This document shows, in pieces, positions 5,762 to 12,584 of a DNA stretch of 15,707 nucleotides (position 1 is its first letter; each line of letters starts with the position of its first letter). A program made the translations under genes and the position numbers. The stretch is from Spirochaetia bacterium (GTDB lineage Bacteria > Spirochaetota > Spirochaetia > Treponematales > Breznakiellaceae): positions 1 through 15,707 of the forward strand of contig BNUY01000068.1 in assembly GCA_025997715.1 (NCBI GenBank), given 5' to 3'. The notes under the pieces were generated by a model that was not told the DNA's origin, made no database searches, and worked only from the letters and a program-made list of their open reading frames with translations.

Positions 5762-6547
5762 TTAGATTTTCGCATAATAACAAACCAATTTATCATAATA
5801 GTTTTTTATAGTTTTCGGATTATTCCTTGTATTTTGATTATTTAATAGTATTTCTTCTAATGAAAAACCATTAAAAAACAAGTAAGGAATTCCTTTATTT
5901 ATTATTGCGTCCCTTTCCCCTTTTGGATAGTCGCCATTTAAAATACATTCCGCTTCATAAGATAAACTATCATTTCTAACAATCGGTGTAGTTTTTCTAT
6001 ATGTCAAAGCAATGTTTTTCATTTCTTGTATTTTGTTATACAATGGTTTCCATATAATGTTTAAAGGTTGTAAAGTATTCCATATCAATACTTGTTTTTT
6101 ATTGGTATCATTTCTAATGGCATTAGGTGTCCTTGAAAGTCTTAAACAATCTTTACATTGATTATCGGCATAAGGAAAATAGGTATCCTTTAACAACTTC
6201 CATAGATAATGGTATTCTTCTATTGTTTTTGGGTAATCCATAACTTGAATAATAAGATGTATAGATTTATTGCCGCTATATGTTGCCATAGAAATTATAT
6301 CTAATCTATCTTTCAATAATGCCTTTTGTTCTTCTAATGTTAAAGTATCACTTTCAAATAAAAAGTTTTTCATTACTGCTATATTTTCATTTTTCCTATT
6401 ATCCCCTATATGATTAACCGGATTAATAGCAAAGAATGAACTTCTATTATTCCATTTATGAAAGGGTAAAGCAAACCCCCTCATTTCTACTATATCCTGT
6501 TGAATAACTCTATCATCATCATTAAATATACAAGGTGTTTCTTTCAT
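5762..6547 (-). CDS. Primase of the archaeo-eukaryotic type
   Basis: The protein is 261 aa. The acidic pair FESDTLTLEEQ (E65, D67) resembles the catalytic metal site of AEP primases. SGNKSIHLII (91-100) is the conserved nucleotide-binding motif with its histidine, and DCLRLSRTPNAIR (133-145) is the usual arginine-rich motif. The C-terminal part (GDYPKGERDAI... to the end) resembles primase C-terminal (PriCT) helical domains. It would lay primers for element replication. The ATG follows the helicase stop by one base (TAATATG), so the two are translationally coupled and probably act together, as in plasmid and satellite replicons. No stop or frameshift is seen. A divergent first motif (ESD rather than DxD) is worth noting. 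Confidence 0.75.
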   Translation of the reverse strand: MKETPCIFNDDDRVIQQDIVEMRGFALPFHKWNNRSSFFAINPVNHIGDNRKNENIAVMKNFLFESDTLTLEEQKALLKDRLDIISMATYSGNKSIHLIIQVMDYPKTIEEYHYLWKLLKDTYFPYADNQCKDCLRLSRTPNAIRNDTNKKQVLIWNTLQPLNIIWKPLYNKIQEMKNIALTYRKTTPIVRNDSLSYEAECILNGDYPKGERDAIINKGIPYLFFNGFSLEEILLNNQNTRNNPKTIKNYYDKLVCYYAKI

Positions 6548-6548
6548 A

Positions 6549-7865
6549 TTATCCTACCTCATAAAGATAATTATTTGTTTCATTAGTATCTTGTATTAAC
6601 TCTTTCAATAGTTCTTTAAAGGTATCGGTCGCTTTAAATACAAGCATTTTATTTGCCTTATAACTTTCCATAAAATACTCTTTGTTTCGTAAAAAGGTTA
6701 TTAATTTTTGCCGTCCCCCATTATACAAAAAAAGACCATTCATAATTCTACTAACTGGTAAGTATTCGTTTTCTGTTAATAATTTAAATATATATTCAGT
6801 AGCAAAGTTTTCTAATATGCTATTTTCCTTTTTTTCTTGGAAGGTCAATTCCGCTATGGTATCGGGGTTAATACTATATTCTATTGGTGAATTATCCCAT
6901 ATATTCATTAGTAATGTTTTTAATTCTTCCCTTGTTTTCTTTTGGGTGTATTTATTACTATGGATTATTGCTATTCTTCTTTGTGTTTCATCCTCAAAAA
7001 AGATTTTTGAAGGGTCATAATTTATTGACATAATTATTGAAGCAAGTTTTTTATATTGCTTAAAACCATTCTTCCCCTTGTATTCAAAATCTATTGTTTC
7101 CGTTGTTATGAGTTGTTTTATATTATCGCTTATGTTTTTATCAATCCGTTTCAATTCGTCTATCCATAAAACCGCTTCCGTAGTTAGTGTTAATGGTTGA
7201 AACCTGGCGGATAATTTTATTAAATCTGTTGTTATTAATCGTTTGTTTATTACTTCCGCTATTGTTGAAGCCAATATACTTTTACCTATAAATTGTTCCG
7301 TGCTGGTAAAGCAAAGTATTTGTGGAAGTTCTATTGACATATTTAGTATCTGTCTTTTTACATTCGTTAGCCAATGCGTAATATACATAATTTCTTTATC
7401 ATTCATTGCGTATAATTCTTTTAGTTCATTCATATAAGTATTGAATAAATCAATGTTAGGATTTTTTGAAAATGATTGAAGTTCTATTTTTCTATCTTGT
7501 ATTTGTTTATCATTATATTTACCAATATAAATACTAACCAATTTATTACTATCACTTAATGATACATTTAACCGCTTGTATTCTATAGGTTTCCTTTTTA
7601 CTTCTTTGTTTTTATCGTTAATATAAGGGGTTCCGTTTTCTTCCCTGAATAGTAATGTTGCCTTTTCAAGTTCCTTATCCAGTGAAATACATAAGTCCAT
7701 TATTCTAAAATTAATGTTGTTATTTTCGGGGTTTAGGTTTTCTTCTAAAAGAATGTTTAGACAATCATTATAGATTTTTTGTTCCCGTATGCGTGGGTCA
7801 ATTAAATCCTCAAGATTTAACTGATAGGTAGGGCATAGTTCTTCCGTAGTTGATTTTTTATCCAT
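6549..7865 (-). CDS. SF3/DUF5906-type replicative helicase
   Basis: The protein is 438 aa. An N-terminal region of about 150 residues has no recognised motif. The ATPase core follows. The Walker A position is TEQFIGKS (189-196), keeping GKS but with Thr for the first Gly. Walker B is AVLWIDE (231-237), a sensor-type strand is SIIMSINYD (277-285), and QRRIAII (295-301) looks like the arginine-finger region. A winged-helix-like tail ends the protein. This order matches virus- and plasmid-type superfamily 3 primase-helicases. With the coupled primase it forms the replication module and probably opens the origin-like region just upstream (7916-8171). GGAG lies nine nt before the ATG. The first-glycine change may reduce but need not abolish ATP binding. 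Confidence 0.75.
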   Translation of the reverse strand: MDKKSTTEELCPTYQLNLEDLIDPRIREQKIYNDCLNILLEENLNPENNNINFRIMDLCISLDKELEKATLLFREENGTPYINDKNKEVKRKPIEYKRLNVSLSDSNKLVSIYIGKYNDKQIQDRKIELQSFSKNPNIDLFNTYMNELKELYAMNDKEIMYITHWLTNVKRQILNMSIELPQILCFTSTEQFIGKSILASTIAEVINKRLITTDLIKLSARFQPLTLTTEAVLWIDELKRIDKNISDNIKQLITTETIDFEYKGKNGFKQYKKLASIIMSINYDPSKIFFEDETQRRIAIIHSNKYTQKKTREELKTLLMNIWDNSPIEYSINPDTIAELTFQEKKENSILENFATEYIFKLLTENEYLPVSRIMNGLFLYNGGRQKLITFLRNKEYFMESYKANKMLVFKATDTFKELLKELIQDTNETNNYLYEVG

Positions 7866-7915
7866 ATATTTTTACTCCTAATTAGAATTGCCAAAAAGAT
7901 AGTTTTATTAAGGAG

Positions 7916-7943
7916 TGCCGAAAGGGGTAATTCCCTTTCGGCA
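7916..7943. other. Perfect 11-bp hairpin upstream of the helicase gene
   Basis: TGCCGAAAGGG (7916-7926) and CCCTTTCGGCA (7933-7943) are perfectly complementary around a 6-nt loop. The hairpin sits about 50 bp before the helicase ATG. It is not followed by a T run in either direction, so it could be a transcript leader structure or an origin component rather than a terminator. Confidence 0.65.
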
Positions 7944-7986
7944 TATAATAATAAAAAATCTTATTAGATTTCCTAATCATATTTAA

Positions 7987-8171
7987 CTTTACAAGTTTTG
8001 TAAAGAAAAATTTCCATAATAACCAATGTTGTATTATCTATATTTTAATCGGTCGGTCGGTCGGTAAAATTTACTATTCAAAATAGGGGGGAGAGGGGGG
8101 AGGGCTGGTTTTAATATAGGAAATAAATACCGACCGACCGATAAACCGACTAATACAACATTGGTTATTAT
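7987..8171. other. Candidate replication origin: nested inverted repeats, CGGT iterons and a G-rich core
   Basis: A perfect 21-bp inverted repeat (8016-8036 and 8151-8171, containing ACCAATGTTG / CAACATTGGT) encloses further symmetry. Four tandem CGGT units (8050-8065) face three tandem ACCG units (8129-8140) plus one displaced ACCG (8145-8148). At the centre lies a purine tract with G runs of 6, 6 and 3 (8086-8104), able to form a G-quadruplex. A smaller perfect dyad, CTTTACAA/TTGTAAAG (7987-8005), adjoins it. The site sits beside the helicase and primase genes and is non-coding, as expected for an origin with iterons and a helicase loading site. The function is inferred. Confidence 0.6.
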
Positions 8172-8392
8172 TCCAACAAATACAAATAGTAATACTGCTT
8201 GAAACAGAGAGAGAACGGAAATAAAACTAAATACAACACCCCTTCCAGAATTCACTAAACAATGTAAGAATAAAACTAAAGAAGAAACAGAAAATGAAAA
8301 ACGGCTTTTAGAACATTACAAAGTAAGGGAATAAACCGCTATAAGTAAAACATATAAGAAATAAATATACTAATACGGAAGAAAAAATATAT

Positions 8393-9595
8393 TTATGCTT
8401 CATATCCCCACCTATCCCAATTTTCAACAGGGGTTCTACTGAATAACTCTATTTTATTTCCCGCTACATACATTTTTTCTATTAGTTCCCTGAATTCTTT
8501 TGGTTTTTCGCTATGGTTAGAGCGTTCTATGGAAACAACACTACCATAAAGTTTATTGGTATCGGGTAAGCATTTTCCTTTTGTTGCTATTATTAAAATT
8601 TCGTGTCTAACAGAATTGTAATGCCCCATATTATGTTTTACTTTATCCCATACAAACATAGATTTATATTCAAAATTCCAATGTCTAATAATGTCTAATG
8701 ATTTTTCAATAAGTGGAGAGGGAGACCAGAAAAATAAAACACTATTTTTTTCTGCTATATTTGATACTGGTAGATTTTTTATTTCTTCAATCTTTAAAGT
8801 GGGGTAATGGTCTTTTGATGATTTTATTAAAGGGCTGTCAATAGCATACTCAAAAGGAGCGTCAATATAAATAATTCTATACTTCTTTTTTGTGATGAAT
8901 ATATCTATTAAAGAATTATCGGTAGTTTCTTTTTTTCTTGCTTCAAGTATTATTTTCTGTTTTAGGTTTTTTCTTTCAACACCTTTTAATAGTAAAGATA
9001 CATTATACCCCTTTTCTATTTTGTGTAGTATTGCTTTTAATTCTCTATCATTTAATGCCCCTATTTTTATTATATCAGTTTTATTTATATTGGTATTTCC
9101 CGCTAATATATCATTTTTTAATTGTGGGTTTATCATTCCTATTTTATCTATAACATTAGTAAAGGTTTCATTATTTCTAACTGACGCCGAACTTATATTA
9201 TATTCTTTTCCTATTTTTTTTGAAGTATTGATTGCTAAATTTTGGCAATCAGTAAGATTACTTTTTAAGTTTAGTTCTTTCTTTTGTTTCGTATTTTTGT
9301 AGAGCATACCGATAAAATACGCTTTTGCTTCATTAGTCAAGTTTCGCCTTGAAAGTTGATTTAATATAATCCAGTTAATAACATCATTTTTATTTTTAAA
9401 GGTCATATTTTTTGTTTTAAAAGAAAGTTTGTTTTTTTGTGAAATAGCATATCTATTATGCCCGTCAATAATATAGTCATTCCATAAAATAATAGGTTCC
9501 CTTATGCCGTTATTTATACAATCATTTTCTAAACTGATAAATTCTTCACGGCTTAAAGGGGGTAGTAATTCTTTAAATGCTTTATTGATTTTAAT
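8393..9595 (-). CDS. ParB-like domain fused to MT-A70-type adenine methyltransferase, ATT start
   Basis: The first in-frame ATG (9406) would give 337 aa. The frame stays open 63 codons further upstream and encodes a ParB/Srx-like domain: FKELLPPLSREEF, then GIREPIILWNDYIIDGHNRY, then the linker INWIILNQLSRRNLTNEAKA typical of this family. A promoter (9627-9655) and AAAGGA (9603-9608) are placed for initiation at ATT 9595 with 7-nt spacing, giving 400 aa. No ATG, GTG or TTG occurs in the added part. The C-terminal domain keeps MT-A70 marks (HYPTLKIEEIKNLPV, VRHEILIIATKG, SEKPKEFRELIEKM, ELFSR), but the catalytic DPPW motif reads DAPF. It would bind element DNA and methylate adenine, if still active. 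A mutated start codon is the alternative. Confidence 0.8.
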   Translation of the reverse strand: MKINKAFKELLPPLSREEFISLENDCINNGIREPIILWNDYIIDGHNRYAISQKNKLSFKTKNMTFKNKNDVINWIILNQLSRRNLTNEAKAYFIGMLYKNTKQKKELNLKSNLTDCQNLAINTSKKIGKEYNISSASVRNNETFTNVIDKIGMINPQLKNDILAGNTNINKTDIIKIGALNDRELKAILHKIEKGYNVSLLLKGVERKNLKQKIILEARKKETTDNSLIDIFITKKKYRIIYIDAPFEYAIDSPLIKSSKDHYPTLKIEEIKNLPVSNIAEKNSVLFFWSPSPLIEKSLDIIRHWNFEYKSMFVWDKVKHNMGHYNSVRHEILIIATKGKCLPDTNKLYGSVVSIERSNHSEKPKEFRELIEKMYVAGNKIELFSRTPVENWDRWGYEA

Positions 9596-9626
9596 CTCTT
9601 TATCCTTTAAATAAAATAGTAATTAT

Positions 9627-9655
9627 ATTATACCCCTATTCGCCGTTTTCGTCAA
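9627..9655 (-). promoter_or_regulatory. Promoter of the ParB-methyltransferase gene
   Basis: On the minus strand TTGACG (9655-9650) and TATAAT (9632-9627) are 17 bp apart. The expected transcript start is near 9620, giving a leader of about 25 nt that contains AAAGGA and reaches the ATT codon at 9595. Confidence 0.7.
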
Positions 9656-9680
9656 TCAGTCCGCTTTCCCCTGATACTAT

Positions 9681-9708
9681 ATATGTATTCAGTTCTTTAA
9701 ATACATAT
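9681..9708. promoter_or_regulatory. 9-bp palindrome upstream of the methyltransferase promoter
   Basis: ATATGTATT (9681-9689) and AATACATAT (9700-9708) are perfect inverted copies separated by 10 bp. It lies about 25 bp upstream of the -35 and just after the gene ending at 9785. It may be an operator or a weak transcript end. Confidence 0.35.
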
Positions 9709-9784
9709 TTTGAAATCGGCACTTTTCTTGTTGCGTTTCCAGTTTTTTATAGTTTTCTGTTGTTTTCAATGATTTTTCAGCATT

Positions 9785-10609
9785 TTAGGGTTTATTTCCG
9801 GGGCTATTGTAAATCCTGCGTTTTCTGCGTATCAATACGGGTTTAATACCTTTTGCCCTTTCCGTATCCTCTTCTTTCGCTTGTTCTTTTCTATATGCCC
9901 TACTTGCTTCCTTATGATTATCTAATCGGTCAATTTTTTCGGTATCCCCTTCCAATTCCAATAATTCCCGCATTGTCCTATATTTTCCTTGAATGACAAT
10001 CATTTTAAATAATCCTTTGTATTTGTATCTGTATTTGTAATCAATAACAGGAAGCATAGAAGGATTTTTTTGTAGGTCGCCATTTTTATCTAAACTGAAA
10101 AAAACAATAAAATCTTCCCGGTCAAATTGGAATGTTCTTTTATTACCCCACTTTATTTCTGTGTATAATCGTCTATTATTATTAAGATAATATAGAACGC
10201 TATAAATTTGTGTCTTATCATAGATTTTAATAAAAAGGTGGGTTTGTGCCTTATGGTGTCCGTCGGTCAATTCCGCAAAATTATCCATTCCAGTATCATC
10301 ATATAAAATGGATTTAAATAAAATAATACTTTGGCTTTTATCTTCGTCAAGTTCTCCGTTTTCTATGGCGGTTTCAATGTCTTTATCCCATTCATAGTAT
10401 TTTTGCCGTTTATTTATCTTTTTATTATTGATTTCTAATGGAAATAATTTTGTAGTTATAGAAGGGTTTTTACTGACCGCTATATCGCTATCTTTTTTGG
10501 TAGTAAATAAATAATAAACTGGTTTTTCAGTTATTTTCAAAGATATAGTTTTTTTATTGGGTCTACCCTTTTCATTATATTCTTTGTCATATTCTGCTAA
10601 TGTTTTCAT
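9785..10609 (-). CDS. Unrecognised 274-aa element protein
   Basis: No family is recognised. The N-terminus is basic (MKTLAEYDKEYNEKGRPNKK). The middle has an unusual TDGHHKAQTHLFIKIYDKTQ segment and beta-rich, tyrosine-rich stretches (IYSVLYYLNNNRRLYTEIKW; PVIDYKYRYKYKGLFKMIVI). The C-terminal 70 residues are strongly charged and end in arginine and lysine clusters (AYRKEQAKEEDTERAKGIK; LIRRKRRIYNSPGNKP), suggesting nucleic-acid binding. There is no signal peptide or membrane helix. It has its own strong promoter and an AAGGGGG ribosome-binding site. It lies between the integrase and the ParB-methyltransferase gene, so a role in replication, partition or element control is plausible but unproven. 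Confidence 0.75.
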   Translation of the reverse strand: MKTLAEYDKEYNEKGRPNKKTISLKITEKPVYYLFTTKKDSDIAVSKNPSITTKLFPLEINNKKINKRQKYYEWDKDIETAIENGELDEDKSQSIILFKSILYDDTGMDNFAELTDGHHKAQTHLFIKIYDKTQIYSVLYYLNNNRRLYTEIKWGNKRTFQFDREDFIVFFSLDKNGDLQKNPSMLPVIDYKYRYKYKGLFKMIVIQGKYRTMRELLELEGDTEKIDRLDNHKEASRAYRKEQAKEEDTERAKGIKPVLIRRKRRIYNSPGNKP

Positions 10610-10613
10610 AAAT

Positions 10614-10675
10614 CCCCCTTATATTTATTATATCATTGAATACCAATTCTTGTCAATACAATAAACATAAGGGGG
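10614..10675 (-). promoter_or_regulatory. Strong promoter enclosed by a CCCCCTTAT/ATAAGGGGG dyad
   Basis: On the minus strand TTGACA (10656-10651) and TATAAT (10632-10627) match consensus at 18-bp spacing. A 9-bp inverted repeat (10614-10622 and 10667-10675) encloses the promoter, and its left arm supplies the AAGGGGG ribosome-binding site. The leader is extremely short (about 15 nt). The dyad may be an operator or may allow folding with upstream transcripts from the integrase gene. Confidence 0.65.
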
Positions 10676-10687
10676 AAGGGCAATACC

Positions 10688-11959
10688 CTATAAATAGTAA
10701 TGTTCTAATATGTCTATGGCAATCCTTCCCATCTGGGAATAAATCACATCGCCGACCGATTTTCTGTTAAGGTGTTTATAGTTCTTTTCTATACTGCTGG
10801 TTTGGTTATTGCCCTTTAAGGTATGCCCCATAAATAACTCTTGGAAATTAACGGGTAGGGATACTTTGTCATATCCTAACGCTAATATACTTTTATAGGT
10901 ATGCCGACCGCTATAAAAGGTTATGTTCTTTTCGGTCAATTGCGGTTCAGTATATCCTAAAACCCTCCCCATTTCCTTATATGCTTTCCTAAAAAAATCA
11001 TTATAGGTTTTAGGAAAAATTGGGGTGTCTTTTGGTATGCTGTTTCCTTTAACATAGTTCAATACCTCTTTGTAAAGGTAGTTTGAAACAGGGGCAAGGC
11101 GGGGGGCGTTTTCTGTTTTTGTTCCCCTTACATTTAAAAACATAACCCCATTGACCTTTTCAAAATCGTTTAGTTGTATCCGTGCTATTTCATTGTTCCG
11201 TAAATCAATGAAGTAAATAATCATATCTAACAATCGGTAGGATTGATTATTCCATTGTTTGTCAAACACCCCTTTAAGTTCGGGTATTGGATAGACCCCC
11301 ACTTCCTGTTTTTCAATAGAACCGCCATTAACAGATAGATTTTCAATGATTGAAGCATCGGTCATTATTTTAAGACCTATTAACTGACGGAAACACATTT
11401 TAAGACCTTGTATCTGGTTGTTTATGCTCTGCGGTTTCATTCCCGTAGAATTAAGATAGACCTTTAACGCTTTCATTGTGGGGGTGTCTATCTGCGTCAA
11501 GTATCTTATGCCCCTGTCTTTAAGAAAAGGAACTATACGATTTTTGATAAAAGAATGGTAGATTTTGCGTGTCTTATCAGTTAGCGACCTTTTGGTTTCC
11601 CTTACTTCGTCCGCTAACATCTTTGACCCTTCCGTATAGTAATTTTCAAGGATTGACAATTCCGCATTGTTCTTTTGAAAATATGCCTCAATAAAAGCGG
11701 TTTTATTAAGACGGGCAAAATCAAACGCCTTTACTTTGTCATTTGTCCCTGTTGAAAACTTTGTGGGTAGTATTTTTTTTGTTTGGGGGTCAATGTATTT
11801 GACGCAATAAATAAACCCTGTTTTCTCCCGTTTTTGTTTGATTAAATAGAATTCCCGTTCTTCCTGTTTGGTTTTTGCGGTTTCCAGTTTCTTTTCAAAC
11901 TGATTTAATCTTTTGTCAAGCAATAAATCAATGCTGTTTAGTAAATCTGTGGTTTCCAT
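10688..11959 (-). CDS. int: Tyrosine recombinase (element integrase)
   Basis: The start chosen is ATG 11959, with AAGGTGG five nt upstream; the frame reaches 11968 only through a GTG inside that site. The 423-aa protein has an N-terminal arm- and core-binding region and a C-terminal catalytic domain. The catalytic set is visible: R254 (FIDLRNNEIARI), K281 (VRGTKTENAPR), R352 (FYSGRHTYKS), H379 (FMGHTL) and Y394 (IEKNYKHLN). The usual first histidine of HxxR is Tyr here. The length and layout fit integrases of integrative elements. It stands next to the xis-like gene and about 620 bp from the right repeat, the usual position. It most likely recombines within the 251-bp luxR identity. Confidence 0.9.
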   Translation of the reverse strand: METTDLLNSIDLLLDKRLNQFEKKLETAKTKQEEREFYLIKQKREKTGFIYCVKYIDPQTKKILPTKFSTGTNDKVKAFDFARLNKTAFIEAYFQKNNAELSILENYYTEGSKMLADEVRETKRSLTDKTRKIYHSFIKNRIVPFLKDRGIRYLTQIDTPTMKALKVYLNSTGMKPQSINNQIQGLKMCFRQLIGLKIMTDASIIENLSVNGGSIEKQEVGVYPIPELKGVFDKQWNNQSYRLLDMIIYFIDLRNNEIARIQLNDFEKVNGVMFLNVRGTKTENAPRLAPVSNYLYKEVLNYVKGNSIPKDTPIFPKTYNDFFRKAYKEMGRVLGYTEPQLTEKNITFYSGRHTYKSILALGYDKVSLPVNFQELFMGHTLKGNNQTSSIEKNYKHLNRKSVGDVIYSQMGRIAIDILEHYYL

Positions 11960-11984
11960 AATTTCCACCTTTAAGGTTTAATAA

Positions 11985-12004
11985 GGGGGGTCATACGACC
12001 CCCC
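11985..12004. other. GC-rich hairpin between excisionase-like and integrase genes
   Basis: GGGGGGTC and GACCCCCC form a perfect 8-bp stem with a 4-nt loop. In the direction of transcription (leftward) it is followed only by TTATTAAA, so termination would be partial. It may lower integrase expression relative to the gene before it or protect the transcript. Confidence 0.6.
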
Positions 12005-12013
12005 TGTTTTCTT

Positions 12014-12229
12014 CTACGCCTGGACTTCACCTCCTTTCCGCTTTAATAAAACTTCCCGATAGTTCTGGGCGTTATCGTTGATAAACGCTTCAATCTGGTT
12101 GGGGTAGAACTGCGGTTTATTGGCGATATGGATGGCATCCAATCTTCCATCCAAAATTTGGCGGTTAATCCACTGGGTAGAAGCCCCACCCAGCATTTCT
12201 TTAACCTCGTTAATGGTTAATAACTTCAT
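12014..12229 (-). CDS. Excisionase-like helix-turn-helix protein
   Basis: The start chosen is ATG 12229, preceded by AAGGAGGT at 7-nt spacing; a frame start at 12247 lies within the leader. The 71-aa product begins MKLLTINEVKEMLGGASTQW and continues INRQILDGRLDAI, the pattern of the MerR-like/excisionase (Xis, HTH_17) family. The basic C-terminus (EVLLKRKGGEVQA) is typical of DNA-bending proteins. It would bind beside the attachment site and steer the integrase toward excision. It lies directly upstream of int in one leftward operon, with a hairpin (11985-12004) between them. Its family may instead be a DNA-binding regulator. Confidence 0.75.
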   Translation of the reverse strand: MKLLTINEVKEMLGGASTQWINRQILDGRLDAIHIANKPQFYPNQIEAFINDNAQNYREVLLKRKGGEVQA

Positions 12230-12264
12230 AGTTATTACCTCCTTCAAAAGTAGTAGATTGATTA

Positions 12265-12310
12265 TTCAATCTCTATTGAAGAATATAGTGCCCTGACATA
12301 TGAAAAACAA
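12265..12310 (-). promoter_or_regulatory. Promoter and start-site dyad for the excisionase-integrase operon
   Basis: On the minus strand TTGTTT (12310-12305) and TATATT (12287-12282) are 17 bp apart. A perfect dyad TTCAAT-CTCT-ATTGAA (12265-12280) covers the expected transcript start, which would suit repression. The ribosome-binding site is at 12236-12243. Confidence 0.5.
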
Positions 12311-12316
12311 TAGTTT

Positions 12317-12381
12317 TACTATTTATATCACGCTTATATTTCTATATATAATAATGATTTATAATCGTGATATAAATAGTA
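12317..12381. repeat. Right-end dyad 1
   Basis: TACTATTTATATCACG (12317-12332) is perfectly inverted at 12366-12381. After one mismatch, pairing resumes for five bases (TTATA/TATAA). Positions 12327-12357 share 31 bp with 12469-12499 with one mismatch. Confidence 0.75.
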
Positions 12382-12468
12382 TAAAGGGCAAATATGGGTT
12401 AAAAAATGGGTCAAGGAAACCCAAAAAACACATATAGAAGGAACTTTAAGGGTAGCAATGATATTTGT

Positions 12469-12513
12469 ATCACGCTTCTATTTCTATATATAATAATGAA
12501 ATAGAAGCGTGAT
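12469..12513. repeat. Right-end dyad 2
   Basis: ATCACGCTTCTATTTC (12469-12484) is perfectly inverted at 12498-12513 around a 13-nt AT loop. It shares the 31-bp sequence of dyad 1, 142 bp away. The right arm differs from dyad 1 but still pairs, so symmetry itself appears to be kept. Confidence 0.75.
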
Positions 12514-12522
12514 TAGAAACAT

Positions 12523-12553
12523 ATTGAAAAAAGCGTATTCATACGCTATACGC
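12523..12553. repeat. Right copy of the ATACGC repeat
   Basis: ATTGAAAAAAGCGTAT (12523-12538) is the inverse of 2152-2167, and CATACGCTATACGC (12540-12553) is a direct copy of 2144-2157. The AGCGTA and TACGCT parts form a local palindrome. Confidence 0.6.
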
Positions 12554-12580
12554 GCAGACCGTTCAGACCTCCGGTCTGCG
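12553..12580. other. CAGACC/GGTCTG structure at the right junction
   Basis: CGCAGACC (12553-12560) pairs perfectly with GGTCTGCG (12573-12580). A second CAGACC (12564-12569) can pair with the same right arm, allowing two alternative hairpins. The structure ends 4 bp before the 251-bp repeat begins, so it may mark an integrase-binding arm or an old junction. Confidence 0.6.
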
Positions 12581-12584
12581 ATCT

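Larger units (their letters stand above)
7866..8392. other. Gene-free 527-bp region between methyltransferase and helicase genes
   Basis: This region separates two leftward genes. Its first 300 bp hold the stacked dyads described separately (7916-8171). The remaining 220 bp (8172-8392) are AT-rich. A plus-strand frame of 43 codons there, ending at 8334, has no start codon, and a minus-strand frame 8034-8255 runs through the palindrome. Neither is accepted as a gene. No clear terminator follows the methyltransferase gene. Confidence 0.5.
12248..12584. other. Gene-free right-end region of the element
   Basis: No gene is visible. The region holds the xis-int promoter, two large dyads, an AGCGTA-TTCA-TACGCT palindrome (12532-12547) and a GC-rich CAGACC repeat at the junction. 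This density of dyads next to the attachment site is typical of integrase and excisionase binding regions. Confidence 0.6.

Noticed and set aside
6682..7437. Plus-strand hydrophobic frames opposite the helicase gene
   Set aside because: Antisense of AT-rich coding sequence gives false membrane-like frames; the helicase motifs are on the minus strand.
8034..8255. Minus-strand frame of 73 aa through the origin-like region
   Set aside because: It runs through the palindrome and the G-rich tract, has no supporting start signals, and its composition follows the repeats.
8200..8334. Plus-strand 43-codon frame with natural-looking composition (ending EKRLLEHYKVRE)
   Set aside because: There is no ATG, GTG or TTG start after the preceding stop codon, and no promoter.
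8892..9302. Plus-strand hydrophobic frame of 136 aa
   Set aside because: It is the shadow of the ParB-methyltransferase gene in AT-rich DNA; the opposite strand has clear family motifs.
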